A stretch of 64,000 nucleotides of DNA from Nemopilema nomurai (GCA_003864495.1 ML133427.1:1507247-1571246), one strand, 5' to 3'. Counted from the first letter of the stretch, positions 20,601 to 35,600 are shown. Numbers and translations are program-made. Notes: a model not told the origin generated them from the letters alone.

Positions 20601-23600
20601 TGAAAATGGACCGATGGGTACATTCAGGGCTTGGAACAAAATTATGTACGTTTGGTTATGATGCAACGCTGTTAAGCGAGGCTTCTAGATCCAGAGGGAG
20701 GCTAACTAATTGCATTGCAATTAACAAGAAGTGAGCAAGTGCGCTATGGAGAAGTGAATACCGGTTTGTCTTTGGGCAGCCTCGAAGAGGGCCCAAGCTT
20801 TGTGATCTCGGAGAGCAATTTCTTTCGGTGACCAGCTTTTGTGATATCAATAGCCGTTAAATCCTGCAACCAAAAGTATGAAAGTATATCAGAGGGACGA
20901 ACCCACATTTGACGAATCTAGTTATTCTTGGAAACCTGACTGATAAAAAATCAACTTCAAAACAAGGCAAGGAGTAGTATACAATCATTTTCACATGCAA
21001 CTAAACACGTGTATTCCTGCTTTGAAAATTATGCAAGTGCTATATTGCAACCCTGTGGTCACTTACACTGTCACAAGTATCCGATGCATTACAGGGCAGA
21101 CAGAGACAGAACGCAAAAAATCGACCCATAGCTTAGCTTATTGGTACATCACGTATCATTTAGGGGGGGGGGGGGCAAATGTGGAATGTGAATTAAGAAG
21201 CGCATAGGTTGCCTGGAAGACAAGGTAGACTTCCTGGTTCAATCAACAATATCAGACAGTGAACTTTCTCTTTAACATAGAGCGAGTTCAACTAATGCTA
21301 AGAGGCTGACGATGTCATTTAATGGACACATCAGGTCAAGTATATCTCACCTGATGAGCCCTCTCCCCCCTCATTAAAAGCGATGTAGGACTATATGTCA
21401 TCAGTTAACAAATGTAATTATTGCGCCAACCACACTTTCACCTCTTTATAAATTCCTCCTTTTCGTTTGTAGGGTAAACCAATGTCAAATCAAGTGTCGC
21501 TATGTCGCTTCAAGCTGGTACCCTTTCGTGTAAGACACTGTTTAGTTTAGAGTTGACTCACCTCGGGGGTAACCCCCCGTACGCTGATCATGTCGTACCC
21601 CTCGAGCTTGAAATTCTGAAAATACTGCGGCAATTTGAGGTCAATAAGCCATGACAGCAGCTCTTTCTCGTCCTGAAGGACAAATAACCAAAATTGTAAT
21701 TTGACATCAAAAAGATCTTCTACATGAAAGATGGATCAATATAAGTTATGATGCAGTAAATCAAAACCGAGTGGATAACCGTCTTTACTGCTAAACAAGT
21801 ACAAACGCGTGTTTAAGTGCGCTCTTATTGTGAATTAGACGAGAAGAAACCAGTAAGGGTGCCGAGGTATTCAACCGATGCAGTCTGGATAAATAGAGGC
21901 GCGTACAACGTTATGAACAAGCATTGTCAAGATCTAGAGACTTAATACCCTCCACGGCAATCGGATCTGAAGGGTTTATCAACAAGCCGATAAACTTCCG
22001 TTGTGCGGAGCGCGATCATCTTAGGCCTAACCCTCCTTTGACGCGCGGATCGCAGTTAACTCATTCATCCAAGGCAAGTTCCTGTGTCAATTTATCAAGG
22101 CTGCGGCAATGAGAGGTGCATATACCCTTGAGGCGCGCATATCTGTCTATATAACAATTGCCTTGAAGGTTAATAAGAGTGGATGGATAAACATATCGGG
22201 AAGTTACCTGTGACAGTTCATCCATGTTCAGCTGTGATAAGAACGGGGTTCTCACAAAATCTGACAAAAAAGAGAAAACATTTACTTGGAATTTATACAC
22301 GTTTTTGAGCGTAAATGTGTGTCACTCTTCTGCTTTAAATATATTTTAAGCACTTCTAAATGCAAAAAGATTGATGGTAAATAAGAGAGCGGCTGCTATG
22401 AAACAGAAACAAACAGAAAAGGCTGTGAAAGAGAAGCCTCTTCTAAAAAATGCCTTCGTCCTACAAGAAATAAATGTCCATTTAAAAACAATTTTGAATC
22501 TTTTGAATTGTCCATAAATCATTCAATCCACTAATAAATTCCGACTGCCAACTCTAAAGGATTGAGAAAGGATGCAAAAATAAATACAAAGAAAACAACA
22601 TACCGGTTTGTGAAGGCGGGCTAACTGGATCCTGGCAGCTCTTTCGATTCATTTTGGGTGGCACTAGAAAACAAGCATTTGATAACACTATACGGTGCAT
22701 GCGGTGGCGTTTATCCAGTCCTGTGAATTTGAATTTGGACAACAGACAAATTCAAACACTTCGCTATACTTAGTTGGTCAGCCTTTCATGTTTGACAAAC
22801 CCAAATTGAGAGGTTATGAAAACAGAATGATTAAATCATCTTTTAAAGGCTTAAGCTGTTAAATAAAAACTTTGTTATGGAGATATATTTGCTATAGCGA
22901 AAACACACACTGTTGGTATTACCAGAATCAAATTAAACTAGATAGGACTAGAAGATAAGACGAAAATAACCCATACTCTAAGTATGTTTTGCTCCATAAG
23001 ATCGAAAAGTGCATGCCACGAAAATGGCCGAAAACAAAAAAAAGGCAAACTGGGAAAAATAAGGATTAACTATTCAAAAAAAAGAAAAATTGGAGCTAGC
23101 AGAGACAGCAAAGAGAAGTACAATACTTAATCACATCTTTAATAATAACAATAATCATTACTGTTTTTGGTAAATCAAATAATAACATAAATATTTACAA
23201 GGGAATAACCTTTTCAGTGGCAAAAACTGTTGTCAACAAGGTTCTGAATTCTATTCAGATATTAACATTTTATTGAGAAGCTATCTTGGTGACTCATGAT
23301 AACAAATAAACATGAACCAATTACAAGTAACTCTTATTTTCACCTTAAATAAATTTTCAATTGTTGCTAATTAATTGGTTTTGAATAGTTTATATAGAAC
23401 TGAAGATTCCTTGAATAACTCAGAGAATTTCTGAAAAACAAGCCTCCAACAGCTACAATAGTTGCTAACTTGATCTAGTGATAAGCCCATCGAGTCTTTT
23501 TGGACCAAAGCACAACTCTAAATTTTGATATTAAAGGCGGTTTGCTAAGGTGAATTCCACACGATCAAAGAAAATTATTAGCCCGATATGTATAGTTAAA

Positions 23601-26600
23601 CGAAAAATGCTTGTGTTTTGGCAAATGATTCTAAAAAAAATTGATTCAGAATAGGGGGAAAGGAGCAATTTTATTTCGCATGCCAGGCAGGGCATTCCAT
23701 ACAGTGGATGTGGATATTGTACGAATCACCAGTACAAGTACCCAAGTCATAATGCGTAAACACCTGATAAGCTTAATGGAAAATGCTAGCCAGCTCCGCT
23801 AGACTGGGAAATTCGAAGAATTTTGAGAATGGATTTGTGTGCTCAAAGCGAAAAACAACAGTGATGTGAACAAAACAACATTCATTTATTCAGCAGTTTA
23901 AAGCAGAACTTCAACGAATTGTACTTACACGGGACTGGTCTATCTGGTTTTTCGGCAATAGTCGCAGCCCTAGGCTTTATTGGTTCGTCGTCTTGGGGGA
24001 AGTAATTCACATAATTGTTGAAAGAGTGGGCGGGCATTGTCGATGATGGGGCCATGAAGTTCTCGTACTCGCGGTAAGGCTCCGGTTGTGTTGTTGGTAC
24101 TTCAACTGGCTGCCCCTTATTTGCGCCATCGAACGGATTTTGTACCTGAATTGGCACAAACTGGGGCGGCTGTACGTTCTCGTAATTCTTCGAACGGTGA
24201 CGAATAACGCCGCTCTCTATCTTTTTTGGCGGCGACGGCGGAATTTCTGCTGCTGGCGGATTTTTAAGCGGCAGAGGCGGTGGCGACGGGAACGGTTCGT
24301 TGCTAGGTGACACCGAACCTCTTTGCATATCCTCGTAACCATGTGTCTTGCTTGTCGTTCGAAGAGAGGCTTTCTCCTCCGGAGTTCTACCCATCCTAAG
24401 GAATACTGATCTTTCAGCAAAATGGCGGGATTCAGAAATCACGAAAGTTGGGCTTTAATTTCTTTTAACTGACTGGAAACATAACCCGTGCAAGACCTCG
24501 ACAATGACATTAAAAGAAAACAATGCCAGAAACATTTGTGTGCAAAAAAAGGCAAGAAAATCACGAATTCATACAAGATGCAGCACCTATCGAAAAGGCA
24601 AATGACGGCAAATTAGAATTGCCGTTTCTACATGGATTTAGCAAAAAAAGATCAGAGGATCAACACAATCAAAAACAGATTCCCGGTGTCCCTATTTCCC
24701 TTAAACGCAACAACCAACCCGCACCTAGACAGAAGTTCCTCGTTCAAATTCATTTTTTCGTAACCCTCCGACGCATCCATTTCTCTAGTCCCATGGCCTG
24801 CTCCAGGAATCGATCTGGCCTCGGAATGAATACGCGGCCGACTCTGCCCAAACTCCGTGGATTGCTGGTCTGCTACGTAAACCTCGGCGTAATTAGGCCC
24901 CGGTTTCTTGTCGAAGCTCTCGACGCCCGGGCTGACGCCATTTCTAAACGCCACCTCAGCGTAATTGGTACCAGGGAAGTTTATCGTCCGCGGCTTTTCC
25001 GGTTCCGTTGGCTCGTGACGCTGCAAGAGATAAAATAGAGGAAACTGAATAAGAAATATCTCGGCCTATAAACAAAATGTATGAGCAGTGTGATTGCAAC
25101 TGTAAAAGACGAATGGCTCAGAAAAAGCTTGATAAATCCTTGTAATATAAAATTGTACTTTCAGCTGTGGTTATAAATCAGCTTTGGCTATTAGCTGCAC
25201 CCCTGGATCCTTGGCCGATCTTGCTTTTAATAACATTTACAGAAAAACAAAAAGACAGAAGGACAAAGAGACAGAAAGACAAATGACAAAACGGCAGAAA
25301 GAGTAACTGACAGATTGTCAAAAAAATGACAAAATGATAGAAAGACAGAATAACCAAATGACAAAAGACAGAATGACAAAAAATAACAAAAAGTTAGAGA
25401 CACAAAAAGAAAAAAACCTGCTGCCATCATTGAAAAAGTTTAAGCAAACATATGTGCCACAGAAGCTGTCACAAACTGCAGCGGGGACTTAGATACGTAG
25501 CAACGTACTTCCTGCGGTGGTTGGGTTGGATAAATCCTTGGCGACTTCACAGTCGGTTGCGGAAGAGAGTCGTAGAATCTGACCTCCGCGGGAAATCGCT
25601 GCTGACCGGGCACGGCATCGTACATTGCCTCCGGTATTGTACCGGACGTGTGACTGTGTATCCCGGAATCATTCGAAGTATCCGCAGAACTGGATCGATT
25701 TGATAGTGAACCGGACGCGGTAAATTCTTCCCGTGCATGGGCCTTTTGCTTTTGTGCTGCCGCTGTTTTGGATTCTCTTTTGAAACTATTCAGACGCGGA
25801 ATGTTGGGTGGCTTCTTACTATCCGGACTTTGAGCTGCAAAAACGAAAGAGCACCCGGTGGTAATTTGCTGGGGGAAGGAGGACCAACCAAGAGGCCTTC
25901 ACTTTGGTTCACCGTGCTACTTGAATTCTTTACTGACATCTCTACTAGTGCATATAATGAAACTTATAAAATATAACTTTCTAAACTTGGTTAATTTTTT
26001 ATGTAGTAGATATTCAGTAAAGTCATGAAAAGGTTATTGATGGTCTTTCTGCAATAAAAAACGCTAAGATTACCCAAAGACAATACTGATGATTACATCA
26101 AAGCCTTGGGAACCTTTTAATCAATTTAAAAACCAAAAGGCATAGAGAGAAATCACGTTTCCACTTGGCTGCAAAGTTCTGAAGCTGGTAAGCTAATTAA
26201 AGGACCATTGTATATTTTAAGACATGATAAACAGTGTCCGTTACAGTGTGTAAAAATGCATCGAAATTTCAGGATTTGTATAAATCGTGTAGAACCTTAC
26301 TTGGAGCAAGGGTGAGTACTTCATAGGTCCCTAATGGAACAACGCCAACGGGCTGGTTTGATTCTAGAGAACAAATGAAGTTGAGCATAAAATTGCTGGT
26401 GATATCAAGTAAAGCAAACTGGTGGAAGACGAAGTGTATAACTGAACGGGGTAGGGATGTATCCTAAAAGAAAGCACGTTAAAGATCATGGAATCAGTAT
26501 CAATAATGTGTCTGGGATATCCATAGACCGTTGTAGCACCTAGTGAACTTCTTTCATAACTTCTACAAACCCTGCTAATCGCAATACGTTGTTGCTTGAG

Positions 26601-29600
26601 TCTTATTCAAATGCCTTTAAGAAAATGTCTGGCAAAAATAATACATAGCACAACCCTCTCCTCTGTAGAAATACTCTGTAACAGCGAAAGGTCTAAGGAG
26701 CACTTAAAAACTGCGCCACTTTACGAGTGCTGGGTTCTAATGCCAAGAAGATTGGCTAGCCAATGATTGTTGCATTGAAGTGCCAACAGAGTTGCATTGA
26801 AGTGCCAATGTACCCTAATGCTCTAATGATTTCAATGGACTGCAAACTCATTTCAGTGCAAAGGATTAAATTGCTTTCAACCCTTTGTAAGGCAATAACG
26901 CCCCAAATACGGCATTAAATTCATGCGAGAAAGTCACTAATGTGACAACAAACATCTTCAACTGCCTACCATCTTCTCTAAGGTACCTAACTAATACATT
27001 CACCTTCAAGAAAACAACATAAGTAGCAGAAACTGGAGGTTTAGCCACAAAACCTGAAATTAATGGCGTTACAATTTATTGCTTAATGAGGCTTTCCATA
27101 ACTGAAAGATAAAACCTAATGGAACTCGATGCAGGCGGTTGCTAGCCGCAAACACTAGCTTCCCGCACCAACCGAAAAGCTCCGATTGCTCGAATTAGAT
27201 CGGAAGATGTAACATATGCTATAAAATAGGCTGGCACAGTTCATAAACATACGCCACCAAAACAAATGTGGTTGAGTGGTGCATGCTTTAAAAGTCGGCA
27301 TTGCTATAAATTTGCTCAGCCGAATCCACGTTTAATTGTGTGATTGCCACTTTTCCAACCCAAAGAGACATTGGTTCCATTGCAAGTAGGGTGTTAACAG
27401 AGTTGGAAGTATTTCTATAGGCACGCGTTCTCATCAGAAAGGGAGAATTTATGGACTTCAATGCTCCTTCAGGCTCAATAAACTGGTTGAAATCTTTGCT
27501 ATTATTCAAACCAACAGAACAAATTGGTGTTTACCTGTCATTCTTCGAGATGGACTTCGCATGGGCTGGCTGCTGTCCTTTCCTGTAAAGAACAGTAAAA
27601 CATAAATATTTTGAGAATGACTGTTTGAGGAAGGACATAATATAGATAAATGCCACGTATACTATTTTAATGTAAGGAGGATTGGGGAATTTTTGTGTGA
27701 TTCTTCGATGCCGTTCGTACACTAATAACTCCATCCAACGATTAACGTGTCATTTCCAAGCCTAGCAAGTCTTACTTTACGTGCAGAGAACACGGGGCCA
27801 GGGAAGAGACAATGTGCCTATTGTGTGTCTTGATCCCCACTAACTATAATCCGGTCTTGATTCAAGCCAACAGCCTTGCAGTGATTACAGTGGTTATGTG
27901 TATATGACGTCATGCATTTAAAATTCTGAAGGTGATACCTGACACGGCGCTGTTAACTGAAGAGTCGGAAGAGGACGACAGGGAGCCGAGGGACTGAGTT
28001 TCGCGTTTTTTCGAGATTATCGAAACTGACTTGGCGGGAAAGTAGCCAGTTTTCTCGACCTGAAACATCATAATAACGAGATGAGGCATACTTTGAGGCG
28101 TACAATCAAGAAGTATCATGGAGAGGGTGTGAGAAGTTATCTGTTATCTGTTGGTTAGAAATTGCCGATTTCGTTGGTGTTATGTTCATTGTGTAACTTA
28201 TAATTAGCTTAATCAGATTTTCTGCACGTTTTTCCGTGAAATCGATGACGTCAAGTAACATTAAAGTAACATAATAACAAGACACAGTAACAAGTAACAA
28301 AACATGTTATATTTTTTGTGTGAAGTATTTTGTGGTAAAAAAAGGTCTAGATTTTTCAAATCATAGCCAGATTATTACAACATTATCATCTTACAAGAGC
28401 AGAACTTGTAACAAAGCCTTTGCAGAAACTGTTCCAACTAAATCTAAACAATGTTTCAACAGACGAAGAGGAACCTCCTTTAACATTGCTACGAAGGTCA
28501 GTAAACGCTTGAAAGGAAACGCTCGCAAAATCAACCCAAGATAACCTATCAAGGTGTAGGTGGATCTTACTATCTATTCAATAGTTCGCTAAAAGAAAAG
28601 ATACAAAGGCATTGGTGATTGATATAGATACAACATGTGGATGTTCGTAAACAAACGACGAGAAATCTGATGAACAGCTATTGTCCTTTATCGCCTTTTG
28701 AGCCCTCCTTCAACCGGCTCACGTTACTTCTAATGGAAAACCAATTATTCAATTACCTGTCCACTGTTGATGCTGCCTTTCCATCTACCATCCTCATTCT
28801 GTTCTAGAATCTGCAACATTGAAAACACTTTCTTAAAACCAACAGCACTCAATTTGCGACCTCATTGCAAATTCAGAATGGCAAATCACCAGGATAAGCA
28901 TCAAAGCCTTTCATGATTTACGTGTTAAGATGAAACTTCTGACGTTTAATCTGGAGATTATCGAGACAATGGGGCATGGGCAAATCCTATCGACACAGTT
29001 TATAGAAAGTAATTAAATGGAATACACGGATTAATACTGACTGTTTCTGCAAAAAGGCATTAGTTAGGTTTGGGCCCAAAGTTATATCTGGTTTGGTTTA
29101 CGCAGAGAGGCGAGGTTGCACTTATGCTGCCGTTTGGTGACAGTCTATTTGACAGAAGTGAAAAGGAGAGATGTGGCCTGATTTAACCGTTTGAAGTATC
29201 TATTCCTTAGAAGCCTGAGAAATGTGACTACATAAATGGCACAAAATTTGATAAAATGACTTGGTGTCTTATGCCATGATTTGGCCAATTGGTAGTAGAT
29301 ATAGAATGCAAAGCAGACTGGATAAAAGAACAGAGAAGTTGGATGTCGAGGCAAAAGGGCAACTTTGTAGCGTTAGTTAGCCATTTTAGAAATAAAGCCA
29401 TTTTAGCAATAGAGCCATTTTAGCAATAGAGCCATTTTAGCAATAGAGCCATTTTAGCAATAGAGCCATTTTAGCAATAGAGCCATTTTAGCAATAGAGC
29501 CATTTTAGCAATAGAGCCATTTTAGCAATAGAGCCATTTTAGTAATAAAGCCATTTTAGGAATAGTACCATTTTAGAAATAGAGCCATTTTAGTAATAAG

Positions 29601-32600
29601 CCATTTTAGCAATAGAGCCATTTTAGTAATAGAGCCATTTTAGCAATAGAGCCATTTTAGCAATAGAGCCATTTTAGCAATAGAGCCATTTTAGCAATAG
29701 AGCCATTTTAGCAATAGAGCCATTTTAGCAATAGAGCCATTTTAGTAATAGAGCCATTTTAGCAAAAGAGCAATTTTAGCAACAAAGACATTTAGCAGCA
29801 ATAAAGCCTTTTTCCTTAGCTCAGCAACCTCAAAAGCATTTTCTTTTCCTACAGCCATTTTTTCATAATTATTCATCGACCATTATAACTGTCCATTGTC
29901 ATCAACATCTTTCCACCTCTGTATAGATAAGTGTATTCTATTAAGTTAAGCTTGTTATGCTAAGCTCAAAAACAGTTCACACGTGTCTGTCCTGACACCC
30001 CTTTGACTCCACTTTCTGGACATAAAATAAGAAACGTTCAAGCTGAGATGGAAAGAGGTCTAACTGGATTGAAAGAATGTCAGTAAACAGATCGATCGAT
30101 GTCCTTAATCCTCACTAAACGGTCTACCAAAGTTTAAAAGAAAGCACTTCTCTAGAAAGGAATAAATCAATAAAATTCTAGATGCCCTAAGTTCATGTTC
30201 AGCCCTACACGTGAGTAACACGAATGTCTTTCAAGATAGGAATATCAAAACGAAATAATAAGATGAAACAAAGAAAGTCTGCTGTTTGTATAGATTACAA
30301 AGGCCGGGGCAGTGTGAGGGGCAATCAAATCAAGTTTATGTGCATATGCACATTCGCAAAGAAAACCCGAATACTGTTGCAAATCATTCAAAATGTGCCT
30401 TTGCAAGAAACCCTTAACAAGTTTAAAAACAAATCGGTAACACAGAAATGATGGGTAGCTCGGGTTGCTTCGCAGACAGTACAAAGGTTTCATAATGGCG
30501 GATTTCTGAATCGTAGCAAGAAGTAGGAGTGGCTTGTCGTTAGGGCTGAAAAAGGCAGAACCACAACTTCCGGCAATGCAGGTCAGCTCCCGGCATCAGC
30601 ATTACGCGCACGTACAAATGAGCGACCAGTGATTAAGGCTATAAGTTGTGGCTTTCGCAGATTACCGTTATTAATACGAGGACTTGATCAATCTATATCA
30701 GTCGGGTTATTTATTCAAAACATGACTTTAAAGAAGTCAAAGGGAAACCGCGCGTCAATTTCAGCGTAATTTCTAAGCAAGCAGCGACGATTAATCATCT
30801 CAATGGCATTGTAAGTCGTTGTAAGTGAAAATAAAGAAGCAACAAGGCTACAAATAATTGCGCTTTGATTGTTGTTCTAGCTCATCGCAACAATGCCCTT
30901 GACCAAGGCCTTCTCTGTTTCTTAGGAGCACAAGAAAGCAGGAAGATGTGACGCAGAGGATACATAATGCGGCTGAGATTTGACATTATTTCTTAGTAAT
31001 TTCCAGAAGTATGTTGTTAAGGATAGGAGATATCGTAATTCAACATTACGTGAGGTTTAGAAAAATCCCTAGGTCTAGGCTGTTGACAGCGAGATAATGG
31101 AAGGGGGACTGGTAACTAATGATGCGTACAATGAAATGCGTCCCGACTGCCATTTTTGAAATTCAAAACTTTTCGCTTCGCAGAACTGAATATCATGCTT
31201 AGATGGCAAAGGGATGAACTTTTGGCAAAATAACAAAAGGGTTACAGGGGGAGCTTTGACACTCCCATACACCCCATTTTGAAATTATCAATGCATTCAC
31301 AAGGGCTTTCTTGAGCATTCATGACTTCCATTTCTGAACTTGGCTAGTACTTACGTGAGCGACTTTAAATCAGAAGGAACAACAAAATGGAGGAAACTGC
31401 TTGCATTGGATCTTCAACTAAAAAAACGCTTTCAAAAAAATCTGATATGCACGTGACATACCATAACTGTGTCTCCGGCCCTAAATTGTAGGCATGTTTC
31501 GTCATAAACATTTATGTGGTCAGATACCGCTTTCGCAAAAACAACATGTTCTCCTGCAGCCTCTGCGAAGGAAAAAGAAGCTGTAAACAGTCGGATTCCA
31601 GAGAGGACCCACGACCCAAGTGCAGCCTGGGTGAGGCCTATGAAAAAGTAGTAACTAACTATGAAAATACGAAAGATCGCTTAAAATTCCCCTCAATGGA
31701 CGAGGATATAGCATGAAGATATAATATACTTCTAAACACATATCAATTTCAGTGTGCTGAAAATAGCATCAGGAAGCAGTAATAAGTAGCTTTCAAGTTT
31801 ATTACAAGTATCTGCTTCAGGACAAACAAAATAAAGATGGTAAGAGTCAAGAGCAACGCCCAAATAAATTGCAATAAGGAACAGTTCTTCACAATCTCCA
31901 AAGTCGTCACATAGTTTTACTTGCGCACGAAAACGTAAGAAAGCACAATGGCCGATGAAACAAACTTCTAGCTTTTCTCCAATTTTTTTAATTATCGCTG
32001 TCAGATCTGCACACTAAAATGCATATACTTAAAAACGATATAACTAATTCATGAATCATGACCGGAGTGCAAGCAACCACATCAGATAACATATTACCCC
32101 AAAAAATTTCCTCGACATTTTAACAGTAAAAGTTCATTAACTATACGAAGCTTGTTCTTATAATGTGTCTTTACAATGAACTAAAATTGAAGGAATCAGT
32201 TGAAGTTAATCTTTCTGTTAAGTTAAGAACTGGAGTGTATTTTGAAAATGCTACCTCGCAGCAGCTGTTTGATCTCAATGCCGGCGCTCGACTTCGTAAA
32301 CTGATTGACCATATCCAATGGAGACATGTTTTTGTTGTTCACCGCCCGCACATCTGCGCCTGTCTAAAAAAAATATTGAACAACTAAGTGCCTTGGTTGA
32401 CAATTTGATGCGGTATTTGAAAGAGGCAGAGGAAACTAAACGAATTTGACAGAAAAGGGAATTCTTGCCCGATCATCAATATATTTGCATGGAGATTTCT
32501 TTTTACCGTGTTGTGTTCAGTTTTAGCTGATTTTAGTTTATCTGTACTTGTAAGCGAGATAAATATTCTCATAAACTTTACGCAAACATCATTGAAAGCC

Positions 32601-35600
32601 GAACAGCGGAAATACTCTGGAAGTTAATACAAAGAAACAACACAAAATATAGTGCCCTTCAAAGCCAGCCCATGCAAAATTAAAGAGCTTTGAATCAAGT
32701 CTTTGGTGTAAATCGCTCAAGAAGCGGACATATCTTTGAAGACTACCTTGCAATACATTATTACTGATTGCATCCTGACTATTGTATCTTTTAACTCAAT
32801 ATGCATTTTTTTTAATTACCTCCAACAACAGTTTTACAACTTCAACTCTGCCGTACAGAGCCGCCAAATGCAAGCAAGTCCCTTGGGGGCTCTGTTCATT
32901 GATATCACTTCCGTTTTCGATCAGCAACCTAAAATGAAACCGAGGCAGCATATGATTTCTATGCATTGCAAAAGAATTTTACTTGAGGTATTCCAGTTTA
33001 TAAATCCTGGTTCGCCACATAAAACAATATTGGAGAGGTGAATTGAGAAAACATGTTTTCCAATTGAATCCAACTAAGCACCCCCTAGAGCGGAAGGTGG
33101 AGTGAAATATATTTTGGCTTCCACCATACGGAGAAGTGGGAAACCTCACATAAAGTACTATCAACAGAGCTTCGACATTTGCAGCAACATGAACACTGTG
33201 GGGCAAACACCGTGAATAAGTGAAAACTGACTGACTCTGGTGATGAACTGGACAAAGGGAAGACATAACCCAAGCACAGCGTTGTAAGGGTGAGAGAAAA
33301 TAGGACACTGTCTGTCTACTGGGAGAATGAAAGCACCAGTGGTGGCGCCAACCATCAAACAGTGGGGGGACGGAGCAGGGGTATTTGGGGGACATTCCAA
33401 ATGCCCCTCCAGCATTTTCTCCTTACATTTAGACGAATTTAAAATTCGCCTAAATCCCCCAGTCACCGCTTCTGGAGAGCACCTATCTTAAAGTGTGAAT
33501 TCCCCAATTCCAAAAGCTTATCCTAAAAATCAAAGAACGCTTTCCAAAAAGAGAAAGAATGCACTCCAAGCACCCCGCGCCCATCATCTCACCTCACAAC
33601 GTCAGCATGCCCGCCTTTGGCAGCAAGATGCAGCGGTTGCTTGTACCTCGGGTCAGTGTGCCTTTCGCGAAGCATTTGCAAAACATCTCCACGCGTCAGT
33701 AGACATCGAACGACCTAACGAAGTCGTCAACATATCATTCAACAAGTCCTGTTGACTAGTGAAACAAAACTTGATATTCAATGTGTATATTTCGAACAGC
33801 CATCAAACGTGTCGAAAAGCCCGTCACGGCTGTACAAAAGAGGTCTGACTATCAAGAAACAACAGCAACAACAGCACTTGAAACAACAACAACAACACGA
33901 TAACGATAACACCGCTTGAAAGCACTGCCCACTGGCAAGTCAAGCAAAGACGGGTAAAAAATTATATAATTACACAAGTCATAATTACACAAAACTTCTG
34001 TAAATATTTCATGACATTTATCTAAGATCAGCTTCTGGGACAAGATGTTTAATATTGCCAAGGGATCACCAGAAAATTAACCAAAAAATAATTCATGTTA
34101 TCACATAATTACCCCCATCAGGGCATAAGTCAAAATAACGTCAATAAACATGTGTCACTAATGACATTTTCCTTCGTCAAACAGAGCTAAATAAATTTGC
34201 CAATGAAAGCATCGCATAAACTGGATAATCGTACATACAGCAGTGTGACCAAACTGACACGCCAAGTCCAACGGCGACTCAAGGTTATTGTTTCTTATCA
34301 ACGGGTCCGCATTTGCATCATCAGAACTTCACCTGAAAACAACACCAAAAATGCTGCTTAAAATTGCAAACATTCATGGTAAAAGCTACAAAAATATAAG
34401 TTTCCAAAAGAAGTAGAAAAAGAGAATATGAAGGGAGGAGGAAGAACGAGGAAACAAGGAGATTGGATAAACAAAACAAGAAGATTTTTTGTATAAATGC
34501 TCTAGGAGCAAGGAAGATGTCTCGTTTTAGATTCGAACCCCGCAATGCCATACCAAAACTCTGGATAGCATCAGGCGGGAAGAGTGCTTTTGTTATTCGT
34601 CAATACAAAAACCTACACTTTCTTCGGTGCAAATCGATAACTGAAAATGGAACTCACGACATTAGCATTGCCATGCTGAGATGCTAGAAGAAGTGCCGTC
34701 TCTCCGCCAAATGAAGGCAGGTTAACAAGGGCTCGGTTTTCCAAGAGGGCCTTCACTATTTTGTCTTTGCCAGACCATGCAGCTAAGTGCAGTGGACACA
34801 TACCTGGAAGAATGATACAAGTCAAAATTAACATGAGAAGAATGCAAGCAAAGAAAAAAGTACTGTGGGGCGAAATGAGACACTTCAGCAAATCTTCAGC
34901 AATTAGCAATACAATAACAATTGACAATTGAAAATAATAAAGCGACGAAATTTGGTACCAGGTACAAGAGTTACAATTACAAAAGCAAAATCATTCTAGC
35001 ATTTCCAAGTTTGGATAATTTAAATTTTCAATACTTCTACTGGCTCATTTAAAAAAACTAATTCAAAAAGGCTAAAGTACTGTAGGGGTCAGAGCTACAC
35101 TACTTTTTAGAGGATTAAACTAAATAGCTTTAAATAAGTCAACTTTTAAAAACTTCTATTACAAGTATTTAATTTTGGAAAAGCCCCGAGGTGGTCCCCC
35201 AGTCAACCGAAAACACGAAAACGCAAACACGAGCATGTGATTTGAAGTGAGTGTAGGAAGAATTAACTTCGACTCATCGCAATACGATTCATTGAAAGAA
35301 CGAAAGACATGATCAGCCTCTCCTCTACACTCTGGCTGTGTCCTTAAGGAAAAGTTTGATAAGAAGAGTGATTAAGTGTCTAACATACAGGGTTCGAGCG
35401 TGGGGTGATTTCTCGTGGTAATAGTGAATGCAGAAATGGCCTTCTCTGCAATTTCATGAGCGATTCATTCTATCCAATAAAAGCATTTAAAAGCTCAAAA
35501 CACCATAGATTTCCCACAACATAAGTGAAAATCGTTTCAACTTCTAATGAAACGATTTTCTTTCGGAAAAGTGTCTACGATAACGCCAGTTTACGGGAGA

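Noticed and set aside
21163..21176. Long G tract (and C tracts near 45489 and 52631)
   Set aside because: Simple homopolymers at read-error-prone sites; no G-quadruplex-type spacing or gene association.
29390..29808. Could the repeat array be CRISPR-like?
   Set aside because: Units are contiguous 17-mers with no unique spacers, inside an animal gene intron.
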